Shown: piece after piece, positions 16,596 through 25,846 of the stretch
Numbering within the stretch: the first letter of the stretch is position 1
Layout of the letters: each line of letters opens with the position of its first letter
From: an uncultured Coriobacteriaceae bacterium
GTDB lineage: Bacteria; Actinomycetota; Coriobacteriia; Coriobacteriales; Atopobiaceae
Reading direction: 5' to 3'
Assembly (NCBI GenBank): GCA_902793465.1
Contig: CADBDT010000018.1
Span: 1-49,680 of the forward strand
DNA length: 49,680 bases
Program-made: the position numbers and the translations under genes
The notes under the pieces: model-generated
What the model was told of the DNA's origin: nothing
The model's database searches: none
Seen by the model: only the letters and a program-made list of their open reading frames with translations

Positions 16596-19106
16596 CTACT
16601 CCAGCGTCGTGGTGCCCACGTAGGAGCCTTTGCCCACAAATACCAGCTGGCCATCGTCGGTCTCTATGGTCTCAAAGTCCACGCCGTCCTCCAGTGTTGA
16701 GTCGCCGTAGGAGAGGACGGGCGTGCCATCCAGCCCGTCTAGCTCCACGTTGGCGTGGGCAATGCTCCTAAGGGGCTCCTGTTTGTTTGCGTCTTCCACT
16801 TTTTGGTCCAACGCAAGCTTGTTGCCGTACTTGTCTTCCAGGTAGTACTCACCTTTTACGTCCTGGACGCCCTTTGTTGAGCGTGCCGAAGCCTTGCTTA
16901 AAACAAGGCCTCTTGTGGGAGACGAATCTAGGGCAATGCCCGTGCTTAGCTCATAGTCCAAAAAACAGCCATCGGATACGGGTAGGCGCAGGACAGAGAT
17001 GGCGGTAGCACCATCGAGCATTTTGAGCTCCAACGGCTGAAGACCTTCCTTCAAACGATTTCTGTCCATGAGTACGGGCATAAATCCAACGGGTGTGGCA
17101 GTACCGTCTGGAGAACGTGCAAACTCGACCATTATCTGAATGGGATCCTTGTCGTTTGCGGGGACGATGGTCAGCGGAAGCTCAATGCGGTTTGGATCGC
17201 TGCCATGCAGGCACTGCACCAAGTGCTCGACTCCCTTTGCGTCCTTTAGGACCATGCATTGATCGTCGTACTTGGGCAGCTCGTACGTGGTCGACTCTGG
17301 TTGGGTGGGGCCAGTTGTAACGTAGCTCTCATCGAACGAGTTGAACTCATCAAGTGGGCTTGCACTGCTTGTCTTAAGGTCGGATTTTATCCTTACTTGC
17401 GTATGGATTCCCGCAAGGTCTTTGGGCGCAAAATCGCGTACGGCAACAAAGTATTTGTCGTAGGTCCCTTGCGCTTCGTCCGACTCTCTTTGCCGTACCT
17501 CCACATTGTTGGCTGTAAGTACCGTCTTTGATTGTTGTTGGGCAATCTCCTCGAGCCACTTGTCGGTTTCGGTGTTGAGCACCGCTGCGGTGTCGTACAC
17601 ATCCTTAAGACCCCTATTGAGCGGGGGCAGCTGCCAGATGCCAAGGCTGTCCCACGCCTTTTTGAGGCTCGCCACGTTAAAGGTCTTCTTGCCGGCGTTG
17701 CTTATTGCAAAGACGGCCTTACCAGAAGAGCCTATGAGGTCAAAGAGCGCTACGGCGTTGCGATGTGTGCCAAGAAACCTACCGGAGCCCTCGTCTACGT
17801 CGCCGAGCGCAACCACGTCTCCCATTGCCTGCAGATAATCGGCTCCGTATACGCCTCCTTTTGTGTCGAAGAAGATTCCGATACCAGCGTCGCTGCCAGG
17901 CTCGGCGCCCTCTTCCTCACTCGCTTTGTTTGTGCTGCAATACAGCACGTCGTCGCCGCTTAAGTCGCGGTCGTCCAGTATGGAGACTATGCGTCGCAAA
18001 ACATCTGCGGATGCGTTGCTGGCGCCGCTTGCATCGGCGGGAGCGTTTGCCAGCAGCGCGTTAGCAAAGGACTTTAAGTCGTATAGCTGGGTCTCGGGCT
18101 CGTATATGGCTCCATAAGCCGTGGCCTGGTTTGCGGCAAGTAGCACCCCGTCAAAGTCGTACGCTCCCGTGCTGCCCCGTTGCAAGGCCTTGCGGCACAG
18201 GGCGTCGGAGGACTTGGCGAGTTCGGGAACGAGGCGCTCCGTAAGGTTCTTGGTGCTCACGACGCTTACGATGCCGCTGGTGGAATCGTCGGCTATACGC
18301 TTGCCCAGAAGGTAGCCGTCTGTATGCGGATCGCTGGCGAGCTGTTCGAACATGCCTGCGAACACCTGACCATAGCGGGGGAGAGTCTGTGGGCAAAACA
18401 CAATGTTGTTGGCATAGGGGCTCAAAGCGGTGGCAACCTCTACGCTGCCCATGAGTCCTGCGCATAGATCCAGGACCTCAAGGCGTTCAATCTTGCTGTC
18501 GTGCAGGGCAGTGCACATTTCTGGTACGGACATCATGGCCATGCCGTCCTCACGCTGCGTTACCGCGTCTGTGCCCATGCCCAGCGCGGGTCCGCCTCCG
18601 ATTCCGAGCATTATGAGGTCGTACGTTTGGGCTGGGTAGTTGTTGTAGGCGTAGTCCAAAAAGGCCTTGAGCATAGTGGGGTTGTCCATGGACATGCGTT
18701 CGAAGCCCCGCATGCCATCTGGCGCCACAGCCGTAAGCGTGCCGTGCCCTGCGTCCGATGCGCCGCACATCTTCCACACCTGGTAGCGATCGGTGCGCAT
18801 CTGGCCCTCTTCGCTAACGTAAAGGTCGCTGGGCCAGCTTTCACTTCCTCCGGTAAGCACCAGCACGTTAACGTCTTTGGGAATGGTCGAATCCATTGTT
18901 TGGTTTAGCGTTGCGGCAATGCTTTGGGTATTAACGGGCTCTGCACCACATGCATACATGAGGATGGTTCGCGAGGCCTCATGGCTCTGTGTGGCCTGCA
19001 CGTCGGCGGAGTTTTGGGCACATGCGGTAAGCGACAAAACAAGCAAAAGCGCCGTTGCAATAAACAACGTAAGATTTGGGGCAATCCTTTTTCCCTGCCA
19101 GAACAT
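16596..19106 (-). CDS. Clostripain-like (C11 family) lipoprotein, probably catalytically inactive
   Basis: 836-aa lipoprotein. The start at 19106 (complement) follows GAAAGG and gives a signal peptide with lipobox LTAC (Cys29); an ATG at 19133 is less likely. The N-terminal third fits the C11 caspase-like fold: RTILMYACG at residues ~46-54, NVLVLTGGS, AFLDYAYNNYPAQTYDLIML, then LCAGLMGSVEVATAL. In active C11 proteases the strand after YDLI reads WDHGGG, whose His is catalytic. Here it reads LGIGGG (167-172), so the His is Ile. The Cys motif (usually DACLMG) is stretched to DLCAGLMG. The remaining ~500 residues resemble no domain I can name. Likely a surface binding or scaffold pseudoprotease. 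Transcribed alone. Confidence 0.8.
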   Translation of the reverse strand: MFWQGKRIAPNLTLFIATALLLVLSLTACAQNSADVQATQSHEASRTILMYACGAEPVNTQSIAATLNQTMDSTIPKDVNVLVLTGGSESWPSDLYVSEEGQMRTDRYQVWKMCGASDAGHGTLTAVAPDGMRGFERMSMDNPTMLKAFLDYAYNNYPAQTYDLIMLGIGGGPALGMGTDAVTQREDGMAMMSVPEMCTALHDSKIERLEVLDLCAGLMGSVEVATALSPYANNIVFCPQTLPRYGQVFAGMFEQLASDPHTDGYLLGKRIADDSTSGIVSVVSTKNLTERLVPELAKSSDALCRKALQRGSTGAYDFDGVLLAANQATAYGAIYEPETQLYDLKSFANALLANAPADASGASNASADVLRRIVSILDDRDLSGDDVLYCSTNKASEEEGAEPGSDAGIGIFFDTKGGVYGADYLQAMGDVVALGDVDEGSGRFLGTHRNAVALFDLIGSSGKAVFAISNAGKKTFNVASLKKAWDSLGIWQLPPLNRGLKDVYDTAAVLNTETDKWLEEIAQQQSKTVLTANNVEVRQRESDEAQGTYDKYFVAVRDFAPKDLAGIHTQVRIKSDLKTSSASPLDEFNSFDESYVTTGPTQPESTTYELPKYDDQCMVLKDAKGVEHLVQCLHGSDPNRIELPLTIVPANDKDPIQIMVEFARSPDGTATPVGFMPVLMDRNRLKEGLQPLELKMLDGATAISVLRLPVSDGCFLDYELSTGIALDSSPTRGLVLSKASARSTKGVQDVKGEYYLEDKYGNKLALDQKVEDANKQEPLRSIAHANVELDGLDGTPVLSYGDSTLEDGVDFETIETDDGQLVFVGKGSYVGTTTLE

Positions 19107-19338
19107 GAAAGATAGCCTTTCGTTGGAACCCATGCGCTTGTGGGTACCGATTATACCGCCTATACGATGTGACAGACTCTCTGAGCAACTGTTAGCTTTT
19201 GGAAAACAGTAATGTATGTGGGAACTTCAAGATTCCTCAATAAGGTGGTGCGATATCTAGCGATTAAGAGTAAAATCATTCGCATTCTAAATCGTGTAGA
19301 TGTCCCCTTTGTGGACTAATAGCGAGAAAGGCAGAAGA
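19107..19338. other. Divergent intergenic promoter region
   Basis: Separates the clostripain-like lipoprotein (minus) from the membrane SurA-N-like gene (plus). It is AT-richer than its surroundings (stretches such as TAAAATCATTCGCATTCTAAAT) and must hold promoters for both; I could not fix well-spaced -35/-10 pairs by eye. Confidence 0.5.
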
Positions 19339-20283
19339 ATGGCAGAAGAGATTACGAACGAGGCCAACGAGGATGCCAAGAAGTTTAGCATCAAGAATCT
19401 TGGCATGAATGCCTGGATTGGCATTGCCGTTGCAGCCCTGGTAATCGGCATACTTGTTGGCAAGTTCCTCCTGGGTGGCGGCGCACCCGGAGCCCTTAAC
19501 AAGACGACCCTTACCGAGGCCGAGCTCAACACCGTTGTTGCCACTTACAGCCAAAACGGCGCGGCGCAAAACCTTACCGCCCGCGATGCAATCGAAATGA
19601 CCATGGGCTCTCTGGACTCCGCCAAGGGCGAGGACGGCAACTACACCGTGCCAAGCGCGGACCTCATTCTTTATGCCGTGCGCAACAGGATTGCCGTGTC
19701 TGAGGCCGAAAAGCGGGGGATCAACCCCACCGACGAGCAGCTGCTTGAGTATGCCGAGAAGAACCTTGGCCTTTCCCCCGATTTCGAGTCCATTGCCACG
19801 AGCAACAACATTTCCGTGGACAGGGCAAAGCAGCTTCTTACCGACTCGTATCGCGCAAGCGAGCTTAACAAGCAGGTCGCGGGCGAGCTGGATGCCAAGG
19901 AGCCCGAGTTCCCCAAGGAGCCTGAGTACGCCACCAAGAACGATGCTGGCGAGGCTCTGAGCGAGGAAGAGGTAAAGAAGAATCAGGAGGCAGCCTACAA
20001 GAAGGCCAACGCCGACTACGCCAAGTACATTATTGGTCTTGCTGGTGACGAGTGGGATGCCGCGGGCAACAAGTGGAAGAGCGCAGACGGCCCCTACGCT
20101 CAGGCGCTTTCCAAGTACGAGATCAAGAACGACAGCGCTACCTACGAGGCTGCTTACGACGCATACATGGTTGCCGCTTCTGCCTATTCCCAAAAGCAGA
20201 GCGAGTACTCCGAAAAGGTAAAGGACTTCCTCTCGGATATGTATGCAAAGAGCGCCATCTCCATCAACACGCTTGCTCAGTAA
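19339..20283 (+). CDS. Membrane-anchored SurA-N-like protein (paralogue of the 14188 gene)
   Basis: 314-aa protein starting at the ATG that follows GAAAGGCAG; an upstream in-frame ATG (19300) was discarded. A short N-terminal tail is followed by one membrane helix (WIGIAVAALVIGILVG, ~residues 28-43) and a helical extracytoplasmic region. DLILYAVRNRIAVSEAEKRG then DEQLLEYAEKNLG aligns with the 14188 product and resembles the substrate-binding N-domain of SurA/PrsA. The C-terminal half has the shared motif YIIGLAGDEWDAAGNKWKS. No prolyl isomerase domain is present. Function unknown. It is monocistronic and ends in a perfect GTAC-centred palindrome. Confidence 0.78.
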   Translation: MAEEITNEANEDAKKFSIKNLGMNAWIGIAVAALVIGILVGKFLLGGGAPGALNKTTLTEAELNTVVATYSQNGAAQNLTARDAIEMTMGSLDSAKGEDGNYTVPSADLILYAVRNRIAVSEAEKRGINPTDEQLLEYAEKNLGLSPDFESIATSNNISVDRAKQLLTDSYRASELNKQVAGELDAKEPEFPKEPEYATKNDAGEALSEEEVKKNQEAAYKKANADYAKYIIGLAGDEWDAAGNKWKSADGPYAQALSKYEIKNDSATYEAAYDAYMVAASAYSQKQSEYSEKVKDFLSDMYAKSAISINTLAQ

Positions 20284-20320
20284 CCAGATCTGCCGTTAGC
20301 TGCGATAGAGACCACCGATG

Positions 20321-20354
20321 GGCCTATCAAGAGGGGTACCCCTCTTGATAGGCC
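20321..20354. terminator. Perfect 34-bp palindrome (copy B3), probable bidirectional terminator
   Basis: GGCCTATCAAG followed by AGGGGTACCCCT and CTTGATAGGCC is a perfect palindrome of 34 bp, 37 bp after the SurA-N-like gene. It is the best-conserved single copy of the family also seen at 1-99, 10035 and 46570. There is no long T-tract. Confidence 0.75.
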
Positions 20355-20412
20355 TATCTGTTGTCTGGCCAAATGCCATGCAATTTGTTCCATACACGAA
20401 ATAATGCGGGAC

Positions 20413-20418
20413 TATAAT
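20413..20418 (+). promoter_or_regulatory. -10 element upstream of the aminotransferase gene
   Basis: A consensus TATAAT lies 41 bp before the start codon. A TTGTTC at 20385-20390 is the only -35-like match, but its 22-bp spacing is too long, so only the -10 box is called. Confidence 0.55.
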
Positions 20419-20459
20419 GCCTCTATCTCATAGAGGTCGTAAGAAAGAGGGAGTTAACT

Positions 20460-21494
20460 ATGCAGAAGAAGGACATCGACTGGGGCAGCCTGAGCTTTGC
20501 CTACACGCCAACCGACTATAGCTATGTGTGCAACTACAAGGACGGCGCATGGGGAGAAGACATTCTTACGCCCGATCACACACTGCAGCTGAGCGAGTGT
20601 GCAGGCATCTTCCACTATTGTCAGGAGGTCTTCGAAGGGCTTAAGGCCTATACCACCAAAGAGGGCGAGATCGTGTGCTTCCGCCCAGACATGAATGCCA
20701 AGCGCATGGCGGACTCTGCAAAGCGCATTTGCATGCCGCCCTTCCCCGAGGATCGCTTTGTGGAGGCGGTAAAGAAGGTAGTGGAGGCCAACCTCGCTTG
20801 GGTTCCGCCCTTTGGCTCTGGCGCTACGCTCTACATACGTCCCTTCATGATTGCCACGGGCGACGTAATTGGCGTCAAGCCTGCCACGGAGTACCAGTTC
20901 CGCATTCTGGTGACGCCTGTTGGCCCTTACTACAAGGGTGGCGTACAGCCCGTGGCCCTTAAGGTGCCCGAGTACGACCGTGCCGCCCCGCATGGCACCG
21001 GCGCCATTAAGGCGGGCCTCAACTACGCCATGAGCCTGTATCCCAGCGTCCTTGCGCATGCCGAAGGCTTTGCCGACAACATGTTCCTAGACCCGCAGAC
21101 CCACACCTACGTGGAGGAGTCCGGCGGTGCCAACTTCCTGCTGGTAAAGGAGGACGGTACGCTGGTGGTTCCCCAGTCCGCCACAGACTCTATCCTGCCC
21201 TCCATTACGCGCCGCTCTCTCGTGCAGGTGGCCGAGGAGATGCTTGGCATGAAGGTGGAACAGCGTCAGGTGCGCTTCGACGAGATCGACCAGTTTGTTG
21301 AGTGTGGCATGTGTGGAACCGCTGCTGTTATTAGCCCCGTAGGAAAGGTCGTGGACCTGGAGGGCAACGAGCACGTATTTGGTGCCGGCATGGAGCACGT
21401 TGGCCCCGTACTCGCCAAACTCCGCGAAACCCTAACCGGCATCCAATCCGGCGAAGTTGAAGACAAGTTCAACTGGGTAGTAAGGGTAGCGTAA
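20460..21494 (+). CDS. ilvE: Branched-chain amino acid aminotransferase
   Basis: PLP enzyme of fold type IV, 344 aa, that interconverts Leu, Ile and Val with their 2-oxo acids using glutamate/2-oxoglutarate. The probable Schiff-base lysine is Lys184 in GTGAIKAGLNYAMSLYPS. FHYCQEVFEGLKAY (~residue 55) and VEESGGANFLLV (~220) are family landmarks of the long BCAT group found in actinobacteria and eukaryotes. ATG 20460 follows AAAGAGGGAG. It is probably monocistronic: a -10 box precedes it and a long hairpin element follows 22 bp after the stop. Confidence 0.94.
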   Translation: MQKKDIDWGSLSFAYTPTDYSYVCNYKDGAWGEDILTPDHTLQLSECAGIFHYCQEVFEGLKAYTTKEGEIVCFRPDMNAKRMADSAKRICMPPFPEDRFVEAVKKVVEANLAWVPPFGSGATLYIRPFMIATGDVIGVKPATEYQFRILVTPVGPYYKGGVQPVALKVPEYDRAAPHGTGAIKAGLNYAMSLYPSVLAHAEGFADNMFLDPQTHTYVEESGGANFLLVKEDGTLVVPQSATDSILPSITRRSLVQVAEEMLGMKVEQRQVRFDEIDQFVECGMCGTAAVISPVGKVVDLEGNEHVFGAGMEHVGPVLAKLRETLTGIQSGEVEDKFNWVVRVA

Positions 21495-21515
21495 CGATAG
21501 CGCAACGTTTGGGTC

Positions 21516-21600
21516 GGGCGCGTGCCTGAACTATGTTGCCAGCTCTACAGTCCTCGCTACGCTGCGGAACTCGCTGGGAACATAGTTCAGGCACGCGCCC
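21516..21600. repeat. Long hairpin element, conserved-core type (copy D3, short core)
   Basis: Perfect 22-bp arms (21516-21537 and 21579-21600) around a 41-nt core containing ACAGTCCTCGCTACG and TGCGGAACT. The core matches the middle of cores D1 and D2 while the arms are unique. It lies 22 bp after ilvE. Confidence 0.85.
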
Positions 21601-22029
21601 TCCTGTTGCTCTGGACAGGTGCAAATTTGGTGCGCTTCGCGCCCAGTATAGGGATCGCTCTGACGACACACGCGGTCGCTTCGCTCCTTGCGCGAGTTGA
21701 GTGCCGCGAACCCTTATGGCTGCCCCGCGCCCTGGCTGGGTTATCCGTTGCTGTCCGTGCTTTCCCGTCAGCATCCACCGTATAAAATACTTAATCTGCT
21801 CACTAAACGTCGTCAAAAAGCCGCCTCGTGCGCACTGTGGCTCTGCAGTGCGCACGAAGCGCGCTTGCCGCGACGTCTAGTGAGCACGTTGCGATTTTGA
21901 TGTGATGGCAAATCTTCGGCGCGCGGGGAACCCGCGCGCACCAATTTGCGCACGCAAAGCGTGCGCCCCGCCTCTGGCCTTGTCCCCACCCGTTAGTCCG
22001 CCCAGTCTAGCGCAGCGACGTTGCGGTAA
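21601..22029. other. Gene-free region packed with hairpins
   Basis: I see no gene in 430 bp. It holds a hairpin at 21798-21885 (15-bp arms with one mismatch, GCTCACTA.ACGTCG) with an inner 11-bp stem CGTGCGCACTG/CAGTGCGCACG (21827-21856). Smaller GC-rich stems follow near 21918-21938 (GCGCGCGGG/CCCGCGCGC) and 21948-21966 (GCGCACGC/GCGTGCGC). The stretch is unlike coding DNA in all frames. Confidence 0.65.
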
Positions 22030-22130
22030 GAGGCGGTCCATCCCGCTTTATGCCATGCGAATCACGAACGAAGTGAGTGAGCGAGCAAAGCGAGCGCTGA
22101 GCAATGGCGTAAAGCGGGATGGACCGCCTC
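22030..22130. repeat. Long hairpin element, conserved-core type (copy C1)
   Basis: 27-bp arms (22030-22056 and 22104-22130, one mismatch) flank a 47-bp core of type GCGAATCACGAACGAAGTGA...GAGCGCTGAGC. The same core is present at 33881-33926 and 34045-34092 with wholly different arms. It lies 67 bp before hisS. Confidence 0.87.
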
Positions 22131-22196
22131 GCCATCCTCGTCTCCTCCGCTGCGCTATACTGGGCGGGTTTACAAACGAGTGAGGGAGGCCTCTCT

Positions 22197-23507
22197 ATGG
22201 CACAGCGGGTCCAGGGAACCGAGGATTTGTACGGCGGCTACATGCGCGCATGGCAACACATGTGCGACGTGGCACGCGAGGTGTTTGGCACCTACGGATT
22301 CAATATGATAGAGACGCCCGCAATCGAGCAGGTGGCAACGTTTGTGCACGGCATAGGCGAGTCTACCGATGTGGTGCGCAAGGAGATGTTTAGGGTCTTT
22401 TCTGGAGCGCTGGTGGAAAGCCTCCTTGCAAAGGGAAGCGAGCAGGGCCTCAAGGCAAAGCAGCGTCTTGCGTTGCGCCCCGAGGGCACGGCAGGCGTAG
22501 TGCGTGCGGCGGTGCAGAACAACTTTGTTCCCCAGGGCGGAGCACCGGCAAAGCTGTGGTATGCCGGCCCTATGTTTCGTGGCGAACGTCCCCAAAAGGG
22601 AAGGCTTCGCCAGTTCCACCAGGTTGGCGTGGAGTGGCTGGGCGCCTCCGACCCCGCATCCGACGCGGAATGCATCGTAATGCTTATGACCTTCTTTGGG
22701 CGGTTAGGGTTTGCTTCCGAATCGCTTCGACTCACAATTAATTCCATGGGCGACAACCAGTGCAGGCCTGCATATCGCAACAAGGTGCGTGCCTTTATCC
22801 TGGACCACAAGGACCAGATGTGCGACGACTGCCTGGAGCGTGCCGAGCTCAATCCGCTCCGCGCCTTCGACTGCAAGAACGCCCATTGTCGTGAGGTAAT
22901 GGCCGACGCACCGCTAGCTCCCGATCACTTGTGTGACGAGTGCGCTTCTCACTACGCGCAGGTAAAGCGGTATTTGGACGAAGCGGGCATTGCCTACGTG
23001 GAAGATCCCACGCTCGTGCGCGGGCTGGATTACTACACGCGTACCGTGTTTGAGGTGGAAGTGGAGGGCGCCGGTGTTGGCGCCATTGGCGGCGGCGGTC
23101 GCTACGATGGCCTCATGGAGCTCGAGGGCGGCAAGCCCACGCCTGGTCTCGGATTTGCAGTGGGCTTTGAGCGCATAGCCCTCGCTCTTGAGCAGCAGGG
23201 GGTCAACATGGGGGCGAGCGAGCCCTCGTGCGTATATGTGGCCTGCACGCCCGACGTGCGCCCGGCTGTGTTCGGATGCGTTTTGGCATTGCGCAAGGCG
23301 GGAGTCCGTACGGAGTCCGACTGCCAGGGACGCTCGCTCAAGAGCCAGTTTAAGCAGGCAGACAAGCTCGGCGCAAGGCTTTGCGTGGTGCTTGGAACCG
23401 ACGAGGTAGCTGCAGGCGTGGTAACCATTCGCAACATGCAGACGCACGAACAGGTGCAGGTGCCCATGACCGACTTTACCTCTGTTGTGTGCGAAAAACT
23501 GACCTAG
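22197..23507 (+). CDS. hisS: Histidyl-tRNA synthetase
   Basis: Class II synthetase charging tRNA-His, 436 aa. The chosen start (22197) follows GGGAGG and begins MAQRVQGTEDLYGG, the normal N-terminus; an upstream in-frame ATG lies inside the repeat element. Motif 2 appears as MFRGERPQKGRLRQFHQVGVE, the HisA-type motif as LVRGLDYYTRTVFE and motif 3 as GLGFAVGFERIAL. The C-terminal ~90 residues are the anticodon-binding domain. It is followed 2 bp later by a 2H-phosphoesterase gene, clearly co-transcribed. Confidence 0.96.
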   Translation: MAQRVQGTEDLYGGYMRAWQHMCDVAREVFGTYGFNMIETPAIEQVATFVHGIGESTDVVRKEMFRVFSGALVESLLAKGSEQGLKAKQRLALRPEGTAGVVRAAVQNNFVPQGGAPAKLWYAGPMFRGERPQKGRLRQFHQVGVEWLGASDPASDAECIVMLMTFFGRLGFASESLRLTINSMGDNQCRPAYRNKVRAFILDHKDQMCDDCLERAELNPLRAFDCKNAHCREVMADAPLAPDHLCDECASHYAQVKRYLDEAGIAYVEDPTLVRGLDYYTRTVFEVEVEGAGVGAIGGGGRYDGLMELEGGKPTPGLGFAVGFERIALALEQQGVNMGASEPSCVYVACTPDVRPAVFGCVLALRKAGVRTESDCQGRSLKSQFKQADKLGARLCVVLGTDEVAAGVVTIRNMQTHEQVQVPMTDFTSVVCEKLT

Positions 23508-23509
23508 CC

Positions 23510-24043
23510 ATGCGCCTATTTATTGCGGCGGAGTTGCCCCCTCAGATACTGGAAGCGCTAAGCGAAACTTCGGCGAGCCTGCGCGATGCAGTAAAGGGTC
23601 GCTTTGTTGGCCCCGACCTCTTTCATGTGACCCTTGCCTTTTTGGGCGAAAGGCCCGCTTCGGAGGTGCCGGCAATCTGCGACCTCATGCGGGTGGCATG
23701 TGTCGAGCAGCCAGCGTTTAAAACCAGTCTCGGCGACCTTGGGACCTTTGGCCGTGCAAGCTCGGCCGTGCTGTGGCAGGGATTTTCTGAGGGACGCAAG
23801 AGTTGGGACGCGCTTGCGCAATCTGTGTGGGGCCAGCTCTCCGTGTTGGGATATGCGCCCGAGCATTCGCGCTTTGTGCCACACGTTACGCTGGCAAGGC
23901 GTGCGAACATCCAAGGTTTGCATATTCCCATGCCTCACGTGGACCGTGGGATCATAGACTCCGTGGCACTCTTTTCGTCCGACCTTTCTGGCCCTCGACT
24001 GGTGTACGAGCCACTCGACTGTGCGAGGCTTAGGGAAGCGTAG
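23510..24043 (+). CDS. thpR: RNA 2',3'-cyclic phosphodiesterase (LigT/ThpR family)
   Basis: 177-aa 2H-phosphoesterase that opens 2',3'-cyclic phosphates at RNA ends, a step in RNA repair. Both catalytic H-x-T motifs are present: HVTLAFLG at residues 39-46 and HVTLAR at 125-130. The start ATG lies 2 bp after the hisS stop, so translation is probably coupled. The length is typical for the family. An imperfect hairpin region (GGACAAAGG...CCTTTGTCC, about 24047-24144) follows and may terminate the hisS transcript. Confidence 0.9.
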   Translation: MRLFIAAELPPQILEALSETSASLRDAVKGRFVGPDLFHVTLAFLGERPASEVPAICDLMRVACVEQPAFKTSLGDLGTFGRASSAVLWQGFSEGRKSWDALAQSVWGQLSVLGYAPEHSRFVPHVTLARRANIQGLHIPMPHVDRGIIDSVALFSSDLSGPRLVYEPLDCARLREA

Positions 24044-24261
24044 CAGGACAAAGGAGACGGGGGAGTTTGACCCGCTCGAGTTTGTCTTCGTATCTGAATT
24101 CGCGGGACGGACAAATGCCCCGCCCCTTTGTCCCCCTTGTCCTCGCCAACAGGCCAACCACTGGCCTAGCTCTCCTTACGAGTTGTTGTAGATTGATTCA
24201 TACTTAAAGACAGAATGCACTGTAGCAATCGATTGTCGTTCCAATACGGAGAGGGGAATAC

Positions 24262-25836
24262 ATGGCCGATACTATGCGTGGTGTGTACACCAATCTAACC
24301 GACATTCGCCGTCGCGTGTTTGCCGAGGTGGCCAAGATCGTGTACGAGACTGCCTCGAATCCCGACTGGACCGACGCGGACTTCGACGTGCATTTTGAGC
24401 AGCTTCCTTACGAGATAGTGCCAGGCGAGGTAGCCACCTATCGCGAGAGCGTCTTTTTGGAGCGCGCCATTGTGGAGGAGCGCATACGCCTTGCCATGGG
24501 TCTGGACCAAAAGGGCGTGGACCGTCCCATTCGCGTGAGCGAGGGTCTTGCGGACGCCACCGTTGCCGACACGTACTATAACCCGCCGCTCATTAACGTT
24601 ATTAAGTTTGCCTGCAACGCCTGCAAGGACAACGTGTACGTGGTAACGGACATGTGTCAGGGTTGTCTGGCGCACCCCTGCCGCGAAATCTGCCGTAAGC
24701 AGGCAATAACGTTTAACCAAAAGCGTGCGCACATCGACCAGGAAAAGTGCATTAAGTGTGGCATGTGCGAAAAGACGTGCCCCTACAACGCAATACACCA
24801 TTACGTTCGCCCGTGCGCGGATGCGTGCGGCATGAACGCCATTGGTTCCGACGATCACGGCCGCGCCGAGATAGACCAAAAGAGATGCGTGTCGTGTGGC
24901 CAGTGCCTCATAAACTGCCCGTTTGGAGCCATTGCCGACAAGAGCCAGATTGCCCAGGTTATCTTCTCGATTGTGGGCGGCGAAGAGGTTATTGCAATTG
25001 TTGCTCCGGCGTTCGTGGGCCAGTTTGGTGGCAAGGGAAACGTTGGCAAGTTGCGTAACGCCTTTGCATTGCTTGGTTTTGCGGGCGTGGAGGAGGTTGC
25101 CCTTGGCGCCGACCTCTGTGCCATCGAGGAGGCAGACGACTTTATTGAGGAAGTTCCCAACGAGCTGGATTTCTTGGGAACCTCCTGCTGCCCAGCGTGG
25201 TCGTCTATGGCAAAGATGGAGTTTCCCGACTACAGGGAGAACATCTCCATGGCGCTGACCCCCATGGTGCTTACCGCACGTATGGTCCGCGCCAACCATC
25301 CCAAGGCAAAGATCGTATTTGTGGGACCGTGCTCGGCAAAGAAGCTCGAGGCCATGCGCGAGTCGGTACGTTCTGAGGTCGACTTTGTGCTTACCTTTGA
25401 GGAAATGGCCGGCATGATGACCGCTAAGGGCATTGAGTACTTGGAGCTGGAGGACGACAACAACTCCGACTTCGACGTTGCCTCCGAGGACGGCCGCAAC
25501 TTTGCCGTGGCGGGTGGCGTGGCAAACGCTGTGGTAAACGTTATAAAGGAACGCTATCCCGATCGTGAGGTACAAGTCGTTAACGCGGAAGGCCTCGACG
25601 AGTGTCGCAAGATGCTGCGTGACGCCACGCGTGGCAAGTACAATGGCTGCCTGCTGGAGGGCATGGCGTGTCCTGGAGGCTGCGTGGCTGGGCCTGGAAC
25701 GATGATGGCCATAAACAAGTCCACGGCTGCAGTAAAGCGCTATGCAAAGAGGTCGCCACACAAGCACGCGGTGGACAACGCCTTCCGCGCACTCATCCAC
25801 TGGCTCGAGCGTGATGAGGACGGAACTCACGAGTAA
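24262..25836 (+). CDS. Monomeric [FeFe] hydrogenase, group B type
   Basis: 524-aa iron-sulfur enzyme that makes or uses H2. The N-terminal ~110 residues are a family-specific helical region. Ferredoxin-like clusters follow: CNACKD...CQGC...CREIC, CIKCGMCEKTCPYNAI and CVSCGQCLINCPFGAI (residues ~115-225). The H-cluster domain shows all three signatures: TSCCPAW (307-313), VGPCSAKKLE (354-363) and EGMACPGGCVAGPG (466-479). GPCSAKK instead of MPCxxKK and the single-subunit form fit group B hydrogenases of anaerobes. The GAGAGGGGA ribosome site supports the start. No maturation genes (hydEFG) or electron-partner genes are adjacent, so the redox partner (probably ferredoxin) is inferred. Confidence 0.92.
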   Translation: MADTMRGVYTNLTDIRRRVFAEVAKIVYETASNPDWTDADFDVHFEQLPYEIVPGEVATYRESVFLERAIVEERIRLAMGLDQKGVDRPIRVSEGLADATVADTYYNPPLINVIKFACNACKDNVYVVTDMCQGCLAHPCREICRKQAITFNQKRAHIDQEKCIKCGMCEKTCPYNAIHHYVRPCADACGMNAIGSDDHGRAEIDQKRCVSCGQCLINCPFGAIADKSQIAQVIFSIVGGEEVIAIVAPAFVGQFGGKGNVGKLRNAFALLGFAGVEEVALGADLCAIEEADDFIEEVPNELDFLGTSCCPAWSSMAKMEFPDYRENISMALTPMVLTARMVRANHPKAKIVFVGPCSAKKLEAMRESVRSEVDFVLTFEEMAGMMTAKGIEYLELEDDNNSDFDVASEDGRNFAVAGGVANAVVNVIKERYPDREVQVVNAEGLDECRKMLRDATRGKYNGCLLEGMACPGGCVAGPGTMMAINKSTAAVKRYAKRSPHKHAVDNAFRALIHWLERDEDGTHE

Positions 25837-25846
25837 CCTGGTGCGG

